Shown one piece after another: positions 8,821 through 18,167 of a stretch of DNA of 64,000 nucleotides (its first letter is position 1; each line of letters starts with the position of its first letter). The position numbers and the translations under genes were made by a program. The stretch comes from Helicobacter sp. NHP19-003 (lineage in GTDB: Bacteria > Campylobacterota > Campylobacteria > Campylobacterales > Helicobacteraceae), in the NCBI RefSeq assembly GCF_019703305.1, contig NZ_AP024814.1, forward strand, positions 806,001-870,000. The letters run 5' to 3'. The notes under the pieces are model-generated. The model saw nothing but the letters and a program-made list of their open reading frames with translations, ran no database searches and was not told the origin of the DNA.

Positions 8821-9725
8821 AGCCCCTTGCTCTCCAGCCACTTTAAGAGGCACGCAAGCACGGCTTGCTTGTCGCTCTCATCAAAGATTTTGTGGCGGTC
8901 TTTAGAAAACAGGCGCAGTTCAATGTCCTTAAAGCCTTGTTTTTCTAGGCAGTGGTGCGCTTTTACCACGCCCACGCCAAAGTTGCCACACACATCGTCT
9001 AGCCCACTTAAAAACAAAATGGGTAAATCCTTGCGCCCATAGGCGTGGGTGTGAAACACCTTAAAAGCCCCTTCAGTCAAAAGCGCAAAACTCTTGGTGC
9101 TGAAGACAAAGCGCGAGGCCGGGTCCATGCGTAGAAGTTTCAACGCCCCCGTGTTTTTACACACCCAATTACCCTGGTACATCCGCACCTTAGGGTGCAA
9201 ACTAAAGAGCGTGTTGACCCCCCCCTTAAAGTGGATATCCAAACGGCCCAACACCTTTAGCAAGAAGGCGCAAAACCTTAAGCCAAAGAAAGGGGCGGGC
9301 GTGCCTGTTAAAACCAAAGCGTCTAGGGGAGTGTAGTCGTGTTGCACCAGCCGTCTAGCCAGCAAAGACCCCATGCTATGGCCTAAAAGCACGAGTTTAT
9401 GCGTGGGGTAAAGGGCTTTGATGTGTTTGGCAAGTTTGGCCATGTCCTTGACTGCCCACTCAAAGCCATCATCGCCCATCTCCCCCCAAAAAATCTCACC
9501 TTGATGCTCCAAAACACTCAGTCCATGCCCCCTGTGATCGGCGACAAAGACCACATACCCCCGATTACAAAGCTCTGCTGCCAGCCATTTATAATGCTCT
9601 TTATGCTCCACCATGCCCGTGGCAATCTGCACCACCACCCCCTTAGACTGAGTGGGCTCATAGCGGTCAAAATAAAGTTCTAAATAAGGGGGGTTATCGC
9701 TGTTGATGCGTTCGTTCTTAGCCAC
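8817..9725 (-). CDS. Alpha/beta hydrolase, lysophospholipase/monoacylglycerol-lipase-like
   Basis: The 302-residue protein is a serine hydrolase of the S33/Hydrolase_4 type. The nucleophile elbow is VLLGHSMGSLLARR, the acid is in FLSGLDDVCGN and the histidine is in SKDRHKIFDES near the C-terminus. The N-terminal part includes VFVADHRGHGLS, the usual oxyanion-hole region. No signal peptide is seen, so it is likely cytoplasmic; the substrate is unknown but lysophospholipids or monoacylglycerols are common for this subgroup. The GTG start at 9725 has AAAGGA seven bases upstream. It follows mqnD by 11 bases on the same strand and is probably co-transcribed. Confidence 0.82.
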   Translation of the reverse strand: MAKNERINSDNPPYLELYFDRYEPTQSKGVVVQIATGMVEHKEHYKWLAAELCNRGYVVFVADHRGHGLSVLEHQGEIFWGEMGDDGFEWAVKDMAKLAKHIKALYPTHKLVLLGHSMGSLLARRLVQHDYTPLDALVLTGTPAPFFGLRFCAFLLKVLGRLDIHFKGGVNTLFSLHPKVRMYQGNWVCKNTGALKLLRMDPASRFVFSTKSFALLTEGAFKVFHTHAYGRKDLPILFLSGLDDVCGNFGVGVVKAHHCLEKQGFKDIELRLFSKDRHKIFDESDKQAVLACLLKWLESKGL

Positions 9726-9736
9726 CTAGTCATCCT

Positions 9737-10591
9737 TTAAGAAAAGCGCAAATTTTCATAAGAGTCGGGGATTAAATAATCTTGACAAGCCACAAGCTCG
9801 GGGTAAAGCCCGTGTTTAAAACCCAAAGCAAAGAGCGCATCAATGCCTGCCCTTTGCTCCCCACTCAAAGCGCAAGAGTTTTCATTGGCATACATGCTTA
9901 AATAAGTGTCTAAATGTGCCTTATGGACTCTCACTAAGCTCCGCTCTAAGAGCATGTCCGCTAGCAAATCTTGGTGCTTTAGAGCAAGCACAATCGCCTT
10001 GTTTAAAGCCTTTTGCATGCGTATGGCTTGCGTTAAAGGGATGGAACGCCTAAGAGCCATGCCCCCTAAAGGCAGGGGCAACTCGCTGTTAGAGAGCTCA
10101 CACCACACCTCCCAAATCTCTTTTTCCACAATCAAATCGGGGTGAAAGTCTAAAATGCTCTCGTGGATCAGCACTCCCGCGTCCACTTCACCCTTTAAAA
10201 CAGCTCCTTCGATCTCTAAGAAATTTTTATACACCACCCGTGCCTGTGGGTAATAGAGCCTGAACAAAAGGGCATTGGTGGTGTACTGCCCGCTTAAAGC
10301 CACTTTGAAATTCTTTTTAAGGGGCTTGTTTTGAAGGCGCACCAGCTTAGGCCCATAGCCCTGCCCAAAACTTGTCGCTGGTTGCAACAAGGCGTAATGG
10401 TCTTTAATGAGGGGGTAGAGCCCAAAACTAATGGCGCTAATGGCATGCGTGCCCTTAAGGGCTTCTTGGTTTAGGCTCTCTATGTCTAGGGCGTGGTGCG
10501 TGAAAGGCTTAGGGAAATTGACCCACCCAAAGGCAAGGGCGTAAAACATAAAAATATCGTCCGCATCGGGGCTGTGCGCTATGCTTAGCAT
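9737..10591 (-). CDS. mqnD: 1,4-dihydroxy-6-naphthoate synthase MqnD
   Basis: MqnD converts cyclic de-hypoxanthinylfutalosine to 1,4-dihydroxy-6-naphthoate in the futalosine menaquinone route. The 284-residue protein begins MLSIAHSPDADDIFMFYALA, the family signature, and contains ISFGLYPLI and GYGPKLV, with a periplasmic-binding-protein-like two-lobed layout. I chose the ATG at 10591, which has GGAAGG four bases upstream, over an in-frame ATG 21 bases earlier. It is separate from mqnE (near 2 kb), as is usual in Helicobacter where these genes are scattered. Confidence 0.9.
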   Translation of the reverse strand: MLSIAHSPDADDIFMFYALAFGWVNFPKPFTHHALDIESLNQEALKGTHAISAISFGLYPLIKDHYALLQPATSFGQGYGPKLVRLQNKPLKKNFKVALSGQYTTNALLFRLYYPQARVVYKNFLEIEGAVLKGEVDAGVLIHESILDFHPDLIVEKEIWEVWCELSNSELPLPLGGMALRRSIPLTQAIRMQKALNKAIVLALKHQDLLADMLLERSLVRVHKAHLDTYLSMYANENSCALSGEQRAGIDALFALGFKHGLYPELVACQDYLIPDSYENLRFS

Positions 10592-10719
10592 GCAACCTTC
10601 CTTTTCTCTCATTTTAGCTTGTTTTATTAAAAATAGGGCGTTGTGCCTTTTAGGGATTCTAAGCGCATTTGAAGGGCATTATAAAGGTCTTGTGCTGGGC
10701 AATGACTTGAGTTGGGGGC

Positions 10720-11061
10720 GTGTCCGCAAGCTTGCTAGCCGATTGCATCTTTGCCGACCTTTTCTCAGGCACGGCAGCGGTGGGGCGGTTGTTTAAAAAC
10801 CATGCCAAACAGGTGTTGAGCAACGATAAAGAGTTTTATAGTTTCGTACTTGCCAAACACTACATTGAAAACACCAAACCCCTCAAGCGGGCACAAACTC
10901 TCATCGATGCGCTCAATAACTTGCCCCCACTAGCGGGCAAAATCTACCAACACTACGCTTTAGGCGGTGGGGAAGGGCGCTTATACTTTAGCGACAGCAA
11001 TGCTCTAAAAATCGATGCCATGCGCACCCAAATTGACAAAAGGGCTTTTTGGGCGTATTAA
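10720..11061 (+). pseudogene. Remnant of a D12-class adenine DNA methyltransferase
   Basis: About 113 codons from a GTG encode ADCIFADLFSGTAAVGRLFK, SNDKEFYSFVLAKHYIEN and HYALGGGEGRLYFSDSNALK, all typical of the N-terminal half of D12/Dam-like adenine methylases (the FSGT phrase is SAM motif I). The usual start of such proteins (NYIGSK) is missing: in frame a TGA lies at 10708-10710. The frame ends at 11061 before the catalytic DPPY region. So both ends are lost. It faces a second degraded reading frame on the minus strand, the usual look of a decaying R-M locus. Confidence 0.75.
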
Positions 11062-11067
11062 AGACTC

Positions 11068-11330
11068 TTAAATACGCATTAGGTACTCGTTAAACTTAAA
11101 TTGCACTCCATCGGCAATGAGTGTGGGCCTAAAACACCACTAAAGAGTCGATGGCCTCTAAAAAAGGCACTATAACCCTTTATGGATGGAGGCTGGTTGT
11201 TGCGCTAAATCCAGCAACTTAGAGGCTTGTTAAAGGTCTCTTCAAGGGTCTTAAATCCACGGTAATGCTCATGTCATAGAGGGTTTTATACACACCAAGT
11301 GCTTTAAAAATTTCTTGACCCAAAAATCTT
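11068..11330 (-). pseudogene. Degraded coding remnant, possibly the partner restriction gene
   Basis: The minus strand has broken but protein-like stretches in different frames: LGVYKTLYDMSITVDL (about 11240-11310), LEETFNKPLSCWI, IVPFLEAIDSLVVF, and at the end PTLIADGVQFKFNEYLMRI followed by TAA at 11068-11070. Together they look like one gene broken by several indels. I do not recognise the family. Because it converges on the methylase remnant it may be the former restriction gene, but that is inference. The rest of the 11062-11485 gap holds no other recognisable gene. Confidence 0.4.
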
Positions 11331-11485
11331 TTTTATGGGTTGTTGTTTTTCATGTTGCGTCTAGCTGTGTAAGTGTTGCTTTTGTGGGGAGAAGTTATTT
11401 AATCTAAGCGCACGATCAAGGCTTTGCCGTGCTTGCTAAGATGACAAGATCGGGGTTTGCTGTGGGTTTACAAAACTCGAGAACA

Positions 11486-12238
11486 TTAAAGGGCTTTTAG
11501 GGGTTTGGCGAGTTGCTCCAAAAGGGTTTGATCCCCGCTGGCAAAGAGTTCTAATTTTGTGCTTGTGTGGGGGTGCAAGTTGTAAACTTGCCTTAAGCGT
11601 GCCACAATCGCCTCGCCTGAGTGGACTAAGTGCACGGGGGATTTGAAGCGGTTGGTAAAGTAGGATTGTAGGGGTTTAGCGATCCAAGGAAAATGGGTGC
11701 AACCTAAGACCAAAACAGAGGGGGCGCTCTTTAGGGGGGCAAAGTAGTGCGCCATACACGCCTCTAAGAGCGCGCCCTCTAAAACCCCCTCTTCAATCAA
11801 AGGGACAAACAAGCCTGTAGCCAAACTATCCACGAAGCCATAGCCCTGCTCTTTGAGCTCCCTTGCATAACGCCCTGAGCTGATGGTCGCCTTAGTGCCT
11901 AGCACCAAAATAGGGGCGTTTTTGGGCGTGCTTTGCGTGATCGCTAAAACCCCCGCCTCAATCACGCCCACAATGGGGATTTTGGCGTGCGCACGCATGG
12001 CGGGCAGAGCCCACGCGCTCACACTGTTGCACGCCACGACCAACATGTCAATGCTAAAAGGCTGAAAAAAATCCAACGCCTCTAGGGAGAACTTGGCGAT
12101 GGTGGCGGGGTCTTTAGGGCCATAGGGCACGCGGGCGGTGTCGCCATAATAGATGATGTGCTCGAACAAGCGGGCCTTTAGCAGGCTCTCTAAAACGCTT
12201 AAACCCCCCACCCCACTGTCAAATACTCCGACCTTCAA
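11486..12238 (-). CDS. murI: Glutamate racemase MurI
   Basis: MurI makes D-glutamate for peptidoglycan. The 250-residue protein starts [15 protein letters not shown] with the two catalytic cysteines in [10 protein letters not shown] and VLGCTHFPW, and the Asp-Ser pair in FDSG. The only start that gives the family N-terminus is a TTG at 12236-12238, overlapping the rho stop codon in TTGA; longer in-frame starts would run back into rho coding sequence. This implies translation coupled to rho. Confidence 0.92.
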   Translation of the reverse strand: MKVGVFDSGVGGLSVLESLLKARLFEHIIYYGDTARVPYGPKDPATIAKFSLEALDFFQPFSIDMLVVACNSVSAWALPAMRAHAKIPIVGVIEAGVLAITQSTPKNAPILVLGTKATISSGRYARELKEQGYGFVDSLATGLFVPLIEEGVLEGALLEACMAHYFAPLKSAPSVLVLGCTHFPWIAKPLQSYFTNRFKSPVHLVHSGEAIVARLRQVYNLHPHTSTKLELFASGDQTLLEQLAKPLKAL

Positions 12239-13533
12239 GAACCCTCTTGCATGAGTTTTAAGAACTCTTGGTTGTCCTTTGTGGTCTGCATTTTGGAGTA
12301 AATGAAGTTCAGCGCTTCCACATCGTCCATTTGTTGCATCACATTTCTTAACACCCACACCTTAGTTAGCGTGTCCTTGCCTAGCAGGATATTGTCTTTA
12401 CGGGTGCCCGATTTTAGCACATCAAAGGCGGGGTAAATGCGCCGATCCGAGATGCTTCTAGCCAGCACAATTTCGCTATTGCCCGTGCCTTTAAACTCTT
12501 CAAAAATCACCTCATCCATGCGTGAGCCGGTTTCAATCAAGGCGGTGGCGATGATCGTTAAGCTCCCCCCCTCTTCAATGTTGCGGGCTGCGCCAAAAAA
12601 GCGTTTGGGTTTATGCAAAGCGTTGGCATCCACGCCCCCGCTTAGCACCTTCCCGCTTGAGGGTGTGATCGCGTTGTAAGCCCGCGCTAGGCGGGTGATC
12701 GAATCTAGCAAAATCACCACATCTTTACCCATTTCCACCCGCCTCTTTGCCCGCTCGAGCACGAGCTCGGCAATGCGTATGTGGTTGGTGGAGGGCAGGT
12801 CAAAAGTAGAGCTAAAGACTTGCCCGCGCACACTTCTTTGCATGTCTGTCACTTCTTCGGGGCGTTCGTCCACCAATAAAATGATCAACTCCACTTCGGG
12901 GTGGTTGTAGGTGATCCCATGCGCGAGCTCTTTCATCAATTCGGTTTTACCTGTGCGCGGTGGGGCGACAATGAGTGCCCTTTGGCCCTTGCCCATGGGG
13001 CTAAACAAGTCTAGCATGCGTCCTGTAACCTTGGTGGGCTCATACTCTAATTTAAGCTGTTCGGTGGGAAATAGAGGGGTTAGGTTGTCAAAGAGTGGGC
13101 GGTGGCGGATTTCATCTAGGGGCAGGTAATTGACCGCCTCGATCTTTAGCAGGGCGTAGTATTTTTCTTGATCTTTAGGGGCGCGCACCTGCCCGGTAAC
13201 AATGTCGCCATTGCGCAAGGCAAAGCGTTTGATCTGTGAATGGCTCACATAGGTGTCGTTTTGGTTATCTGAAAAACTCCCATCCAAACCACGCAAAAAC
13301 CCATACCCATCCCCGGCGGTTTCTAAAATCCCCGTAAAAAGAATATAGCCACCTTGAGAAACCTGATTTTTTAGGATTTCAAACATCAAATCTTGGCGTT
13401 TAAACTCTTGGGGGTTTTCGACTTTTAGTTCATTGGCGATCTCTAAAAGCCGTTCTGTGGGGTGAGCGCGCAATTCTTCAATGCGGTATCCACTCACAGG
13501 GGTGTGGGTCTTTTGTTTATGGTGGTCGGCCAT
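12235..13533 (-). CDS. rho: Transcription termination factor Rho
   Basis: Rho is the hexameric RNA helicase that ends transcription at unstructured C-rich RNA. The 432-residue protein has an N-terminal helical part ([20 protein letters not shown]), an RNA-binding OB fold ([14 protein letters not shown], about 69-82), the Walker A motif [11 protein letters not shown] (190-200), Walker B ([16 protein letters not shown]) and the R-loop region ([17 protein letters not shown]). Full length. murI is coupled to its stop. On the minus strand GTTATACC lies shortly upstream of the ATG as a possible promoter. Confidence 0.97.
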   Translation of the reverse strand: MADHHKQKTHTPVSGYRIEELRAHPTERLLEIANELKVENPQEFKRQDLMFEILKNQVSQGGYILFTGILETAGDGYGFLRGLDGSFSDNQNDTYVSHSQIKRFALRNGDIVTGQVRAPKDQEKYYALLKIEAVNYLPLDEIRHRPLFDNLTPLFPTEQLKLEYEPTKVTGRMLDLFSPMGKGQRALIVAPPRTGKTELMKELAHGITYNHPEVELIILLVDERPEEVTDMQRSVRGQVFSSTFDLPSTNHIRIAELVLERAKRRVEMGKDVVILLDSITRLARAYNAITPSSGKVLSGGVDANALHKPKRFFGAARNIEEGGSLTIIATALIETGSRMDEVIFEEFKGTGNSEIVLARSISDRRIYPAFDVLKSGTRKDNILLGKDTLTKVWVLRNVMQQMDDVEALNFIYSKMQTTKDNQEFLKLMQEGS

Positions 13534-13645
13534 ATCAATCCTTATGTGGGTATAACAATTAGAAGCCTCATTTTAGGGAAGCTAAACACAAAAAAAGAGG
13601 AATAAAACCCAGATTTTAGTGTAAAACTCTCTAAAAGTCAAGGCT

Positions 13646-16456
13646 TTAAACCTTTGCCATTGGCAATTTGCGCTTCAGGCCCGCCACAAAGACCAAAAGA
13701 AAAGTAGAAGCCACTAAAGGGTAGAGAAATGTAGGGATGGGCAGTGGGTCGCCCGCCGCGTAGCTGTGCATGCCAGATAAGTAGTAATTCACCCCAAAGT
13801 AGGTCATTAAAATGGAGTAAAAGCCGATCACGCTCGCAGCCGCAAAGACATAGGGCATGAACTCAAAACGCAAAAAGCGTAGGTGTAAAATGATCGCATA
13901 GACAGCGATAGAGATGAGTGCCCATGTTTCTTTAGGGTCCCAACCCCAGTAACGCCCCCAAGACTCATTGGCCCACACCCCGCCAAGGAAGTTGCCCACC
14001 GCGAGCAACAACAGCCCCATGATCATCCCCATTTCATTGAGCGCGCTTAGGGCTAAAATGCTCGTATCAATGTGGGGGCGTCTCTCGCTCCTTAAGAGGA
14101 ACAACAGCAGGGTGAGTAGCCCTAGTATGAAGCATAGCCCCAAGAAGCCATAGCTTGCGGTGATGATGGACACATGGATATTGAGCCAATAGGATTTCAA
14201 AACGGGGACTAAATTGCTGATCTGTGGGTCCATAAAGCCCAAATGCGCCACAAACAGCGCAATGCCCGCCAAAAAGCTAGATGCGCACAACGCTAAGTTG
14301 GAGCGCAAAATGAGCCCTGAGAGCATCGCCGCCCACGAAATGTAGAGCATGGACTCGTAGGCGTTGCTCCAGGGGGCATGCCCACTCACATACCAGCGCA
14401 ACACCAACCCAACGCTGTGCGCCAACCAACAGAGCAACAAAAGGCCATAAAAACTAAAATGCAGCCACTTGGGCACGGGTCTATTTTTAAAGATCGCCAC
14501 AAGCACCACGCCTAAGAGCACCACGCCTAAGAGCAAGTAGGGGAGCATGAGCGTGTGGAAAAAATTGCTGTGGTTTAAGAGTATCTCCGAGTCCACACGC
14601 CCCGGGCTTAGGGCGAGCTTGCTGTGCGCGCGTTGGTAGGCGAGCAAGTCGTTTAGGGTTTTATGCACGCTGCCCCATTGGTTTTGATCCACGCCCAAGT
14701 CAAAGCCCTTAAACAAGTCCCTTAAAAAATGCGTGGCTTCTGTAGAGATTTTAATGTTCTCGTTTTTGATCGCATCGGCAGGACTTAGCCATGTGTTGCC
14801 GCTTTGATCGGGGAAAATCTTTAAAATGCTCCCACTAAAGATCATGTAGACAAGGTTGACCCGCTCATCCAGCTTTAAAATGTCCTTATCAAATTCATCC
14901 CTATCTTTGGGGGCTTTTTGGTTCACTTCCTCCACGAAGTTTTGGAGTTTGTAGCCATGCGGCCCGAAGACATCCAAAAATGCGATGCGCCGCTGGTTCG
15001 TGGGTGTGCCTAGCAAGGCTCTAAGTTTGGGTGTGGAGGTGTAAATCATTTTAATGCTTTTATAATCATCGGGATAAAGCATCATGCCCAGCATCACTTG
15101 TAAGGCATCCATGCCCTTAAAGCCGTCTTCTTTGGTGATTTTGTGGATGAGCTCAATGCTTAGGGTGTCTAAAGGTTTGATCCGCCCCTCAAAGCCCTGC
15201 ACCTGCAAACGGGCAAAGGGGGTGAGTTGCTCTTTTGAGTGCGCCCTCAAATCCTTAAAGCGTTGCAAGATTTTGGCATGAATCTGGGCGGTGCTTGGGT
15301 GTATCTTGGCCATTTTATCTAGGGGGGTTGGGGCGTGGGGGGTTTTGCCCCCGTGCATGTCGATTTTGCCCTCATCGGCGTGCGCCATTGCGCCAAGAGA
15401 GAGGGCACACAAGAGAGCTACAATGTGTTGGGCTTTTAAAAAACGAGAAAGCCTTTGGAAACGCCCCTGCCGGCTAAAGAGCAAGAACAACGCCCCTGCC
15501 ATGAGCAAGCCATAACCCAAATAAGTTAAATTCTTGCCCGGATCGCGATTGACCGATAAAATCGTGCCCTGCTCGTCTGTGTCGTAAGAGGATTGGAAAA
15601 AGCGATACCCCCCATAATCTAGGACATGGTTCATAAAAATGCGAAAGGGCATGATTAATTGCCCCTTGCTGTCCAACACTTCTACTTGCGAAGCGTAAGA
15701 GGAGGGGCTCATCGAGCCGGGGTAGCGCTCTAGCTCAAAACGGGTTAAATGCAGTTTAAAGGGCAATACACGCTCTGTAACCCCCCAATTTAAGGCGATT
15801 TGTACGCCCTCTAGTGTGGTTTTTTCATCTTGGCTCACCTCACCTTGTCCGCCCAAAATATGCAAGGTGTGGCTTGCCCCACCATAGCTTAGTTTGATTT
15901 CTAACAACGCCTTGTTGTCCCTTTTTTCGGGCGACATTTTATGCACACTGATGGGCTCCAGGCGTAGGGGCTTGCCATACGCCATCACCTCTTCAGTGGG
16001 TAGGTAACGGGAGAAGGGCGAGAGTGTGGTTTTTAAGGAAAAATGCAAAGGGGGTTGTTGGTCTTTGCTGATCGTTAAATTTAAATAGCTGTCGGCGGTG
16101 GTGATTTTGTCGCTGGTTTGGTTGGTGCGTAGATGCATGGTGGCTTCAAAGCCAAAAAACCTTGTTACCCCCGCCCCCAAAATGATAAACACCAAAGAAC
16201 TGTGGAAAAACAAGCTGGCGTAGCGTTGCCGCTGCCACGCTTTAGAAGCGATTAAGGTCCCCACGATCACCAAGAGCAAATACACATGCAGGGCACTAAA
16301 CCACCATGTGTTATACACCACAGCACGGCTTGCCGGTGTGCCATAATCGTTTTCAATGAAGGTCGCCAACGCACAAGCGGTTGCATACACCATCAACAGG
16401 GGGATTGCCACCCAAAAAGAGCCAAAGAAAAAACCAAAGATTCTTTTAACCTGCAT
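13646..16456 (-). CDS. ccsBA: Cytochrome c synthase CcsBA (ResB-ResC fusion)
   Basis: This 936-residue membrane protein moves haem outward and attaches it to apocytochrome c (system II). The N-terminal ResB half has membrane spans around residues 5-25, 50-70 and 80-100 and a periplasmic domain; the C-terminal CcsA half has several spans and the haem-handling tryptophan-rich WGRYWGWDPKETWAL, with conserved histidines in flanking segments. The ATG at 16456 overlaps the end of the upstream thioredoxin gene by 11 bases; longer in-frame starts are inside that gene. The hemH-thioredoxin-ccsBA order is as in H. pylori and joins haem supply, thiol chemistry and haem attachment. Confidence 0.94.
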   Translation of the reverse strand: MQVKRIFGFFFGSFWVAIPLLMVYATACALATFIENDYGTPASRAVVYNTWWFSALHVYLLLVIVGTLIASKAWQRQRYASLFFHSSLVFIILGAGVTRFFGFEATMHLRTNQTSDKITTADSYLNLTISKDQQPPLHFSLKTTLSPFSRYLPTEEVMAYGKPLRLEPISVHKMSPEKRDNKALLEIKLSYGGASHTLHILGGQGEVSQDEKTTLEGVQIALNWGVTERVLPFKLHLTRFELERYPGSMSPSSYASQVEVLDSKGQLIMPFRIFMNHVLDYGGYRFFQSSYDTDEQGTILSVNRDPGKNLTYLGYGLLMAGALFLLFSRQGRFQRLSRFLKAQHIVALLCALSLGAMAHADEGKIDMHGGKTPHAPTPLDKMAKIHPSTAQIHAKILQRFKDLRAHSKEQLTPFARLQVQGFEGRIKPLDTLSIELIHKITKEDGFKGMDALQVMLGMMLYPDDYKSIKMIYTSTPKLRALLGTPTNQRRIAFLDVFGPHGYKLQNFVEEVNQKAPKDRDEFDKDILKLDERVNLVYMIFSGSILKIFPDQSGNTWLSPADAIKNENIKISTEATHFLRDLFKGFDLGVDQNQWGSVHKTLNDLLAYQRAHSKLALSPGRVDSEILLNHSNFFHTLMLPYLLLGVVLLGVVLVAIFKNRPVPKWLHFSFYGLLLLCWLAHSVGLVLRWYVSGHAPWSNAYESMLYISWAAMLSGLILRSNLALCASSFLAGIALFVAHLGFMDPQISNLVPVLKSYWLNIHVSIITASYGFLGLCFILGLLTLLLFLLRSERRPHIDTSILALSALNEMGMIMGLLLLAVGNFLGGVWANESWGRYWGWDPKETWALISIAVYAIILHLRFLRFEFMPYVFAAASVIGFYSILMTYFGVNYYLSGMHSYAAGDPLPIPTFLYPLVASTFLLVFVAGLKRKLPMAKV

Positions 16457-17075
16457 GTCTAGCTTCTTGTGTTTTTTTAAGGATATACGCCCGCAATTTC
16501 TCAATGAATTGTTTGTCGTTTAAATCCTTATACAGCCCCTTGCCAACAAACTCCAGCACCGCCAAAAGTTGCACATGGGGCATGTAACCGGGCAATTCGT
16601 AAATGGTCTTGCCCGTGGGGTCGGCGAGCACGAGCGTGGGCGTGGAATTGACATCATAGATGGAAGAGAGGTCCTGGGTGCTTAACATCGTTTCTTTGGG
16701 CTTTTCAGCAGGTCCGATGACAAAATGGTGCATTTTGGAGTAGCTGATGTTGATGTAGTAGGCGCTGAAGTGGTCTTTAATGTAGGTGCGTAAATTGGCG
16801 TAGTGCTTTAAGTCCTGCTTTAGCATTTCGCAATACGAGCAGCCATTTTTGCCAAAGACAAGCAGCATATACTTGCCCTTTGTGCGGATGTCCTGCGTGT
16901 CTTGGAAAATGTCTTCTAGGCCGGCATAGCTTTGTTTATCGAAGTTATTGCTCTCTTTAAAAACGCTTTGGGGGGAGGTTGCCCCTGAGCTTAGCATGCT
17001 CTCATCCACCTTGTCATCGGCTAGGGCACAATGACAAAAGAGAGCTAAGAGGGGGAGTAAAAAAAATGGACGCAT
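16446..17075 (-). CDS. Periplasmic thioredoxin-fold thiol:disulfide protein (cytochrome c biogenesis)
   Basis: From the ATG at 17075 (AAAGG six bases upstream) the 209-residue protein begins with a signal peptide (RPFFLLPLLALFCHCALADD). The mature part has a thioredoxin fold with active site GKNGCSYCEML and a cis-proline loop NSTPTLVLADPTG. It lies between hemH and ccsBA and overlaps ccsBA, so its likely job is to keep apocytochrome haem-binding cysteines reduced, as proposed for its H. pylori counterpart (HP0377). It also resembles SoxW/DsbC-like proteins. Confidence 0.85.
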   Translation of the reverse strand: MRPFFLLPLLALFCHCALADDKVDESMLSSGATSPQSVFKESNNFDKQSYAGLEDIFQDTQDIRTKGKYMLLVFGKNGCSYCEMLKQDLKHYANLRTYIKDHFSAYYINISYSKMHHFVIGPAEKPKETMLSTQDLSSIYDVNSTPTLVLADPTGKTIYELPGYMPHVQLLAVLEFVGKGLYKDLNDKQFIEKLRAYILKKTQEARHAG

Positions 17076-17122
17076 CAAAAACCTTTTTAAGAAAATGGGG
17101 CATTGTAGCTTTTTTACATAAA

Positions 17123-18094
17123 TCATGGGCTTAGGGGCTTTCTAGGGGCGTTGTGGACCAAATCTACAATCGCCCGTATAAAACCTAAATCATCGTTTAA
17201 ACAAGGGCAAACGAGAAACTGCGGCACAGCAAGACGCATGGCTTCTAGGCGGTATTGTATTTGCAACTCGTAAACGGTCTCCGAGTTGTCGATGCTAAAG
17301 GCTAGGGGGTAGATGATGATTTTATCTTTGCGGTGCGTTTCTAGGGCTTCTTGGGTGCTAGGCTCAAGCCATTTCATGGGACCAACCTTAGATTGATAGC
17401 TCAAGGTGATTTTTTTAAAGTGCATGGGCAAAAGTTGTTGTTTGAGCAGGCTCACATGGTGCAAACACTCGGCTTGGTAGGGGTCGCCTTGTTGTACCAC
17501 GCTTTCAGGCAGCCCATGCACGCTAAAAATCAGCACAAACTCCCTAGGGTTGTGTCCCTTTATTGTATTTGCAATGCTCTCAACAATGGCTTGATTGTAG
17601 GACTCATGCGTGTAAAAGCGGTCAATGCAACTCAACTTAGGAGAGAAATTTAGTGCCCTTAAGGCTTTTAGAGCGTCTTCAAGGGAGGATAGCGTGGTTG
17701 TTGTGGAGTATTGCGGATACATAGAAAAGAGCAAACATGACTCAAAGCCCTGCACCTTCAGCTCGGCAAAAACCATGGGCGCAAAAGGGGGGGTGTAGCG
17801 CATGGCGTAGGTGTAATGGCGGGTGGGATCTAAGGCGTTTAGGCGGTGTGTGAGCCTTGCGCTCAAGGCATTTATGGGGGACTTGTGTCCGATTTTTTGG
17901 TAAATGGCTTTGGATTTTTCTTTACGCATTTTTACGATAAAGGAGGCTAAGAGTTTGCGCCAAAAGGGGCTTTTGATGGCCAGAATATAGGGGTCGTTGA
18001 ACATGTTTGTTAAAAACACTTCCACTTCGTAAAGGTTGTTCGGACCACCCATATTCAAAAGGACAACGGCTTCTTTAGGCTCTGAAATCGACAT
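17123..18094 (-). CDS. hemH: Ferrochelatase HemH
   Basis: HemH inserts iron into protoporphyrin IX. The 323-residue protein begins [20 protein letters not shown], the family start, and has the catalytic histidine in [13 protein letters not shown] and the acidic motif in [17 protein letters not shown]. It is full length with AGGAG just upstream of the ATG. First gene of the haem/cytochrome cluster and divergent from gatB. Confidence 0.95.
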   Translation of the reverse strand: MSISEPKEAVVLLNMGGPNNLYEVEVFLTNMFNDPYILAIKSPFWRKLLASFIVKMRKEKSKAIYQKIGHKSPINALSARLTHRLNALDPTRHYTYAMRYTPPFAPMVFAELKVQGFESCLLFSMYPQYSTTTTLSSLEDALKALRALNFSPKLSCIDRFYTHESYNQAIVESIANTIKGHNPREFVLIFSVHGLPESVVQQGDPYQAECLHHVSLLKQQLLPMHFKKITLSYQSKVGPMKWLEPSTQEALETHRKDKIIIYPLAFSIDNSETVYELQIQYRLEAMRLAVPQFLVCPCLNDDLGFIRAIVDLVHNAPRKPLSP

Positions 18095-18132
18095 AAGCTC
18101 CTATTATGCCATGATTTGTCATTTTTGCATGG

Positions 18133-18138
18133 TAAAAT
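18133..18138 (+). promoter_or_regulatory. -10 element for gatB
   Basis: TAAAAT in GGTAAAATG lies about 30 bases before the gatB ATG in the 73-base gap between divergent hemH and gatB. A good Helicobacter -10; no clear -35 is expected. Confidence 0.5.
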
Positions 18139-18167
18139 GTTGGCTCATGCCAAACAAAGGATTACAC

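Noticed and set aside
10581-10796. Plus-strand frame before the methylase remnant
   Set aside because: It overlaps mqnD and only touches the remnant out of frame; no signature.
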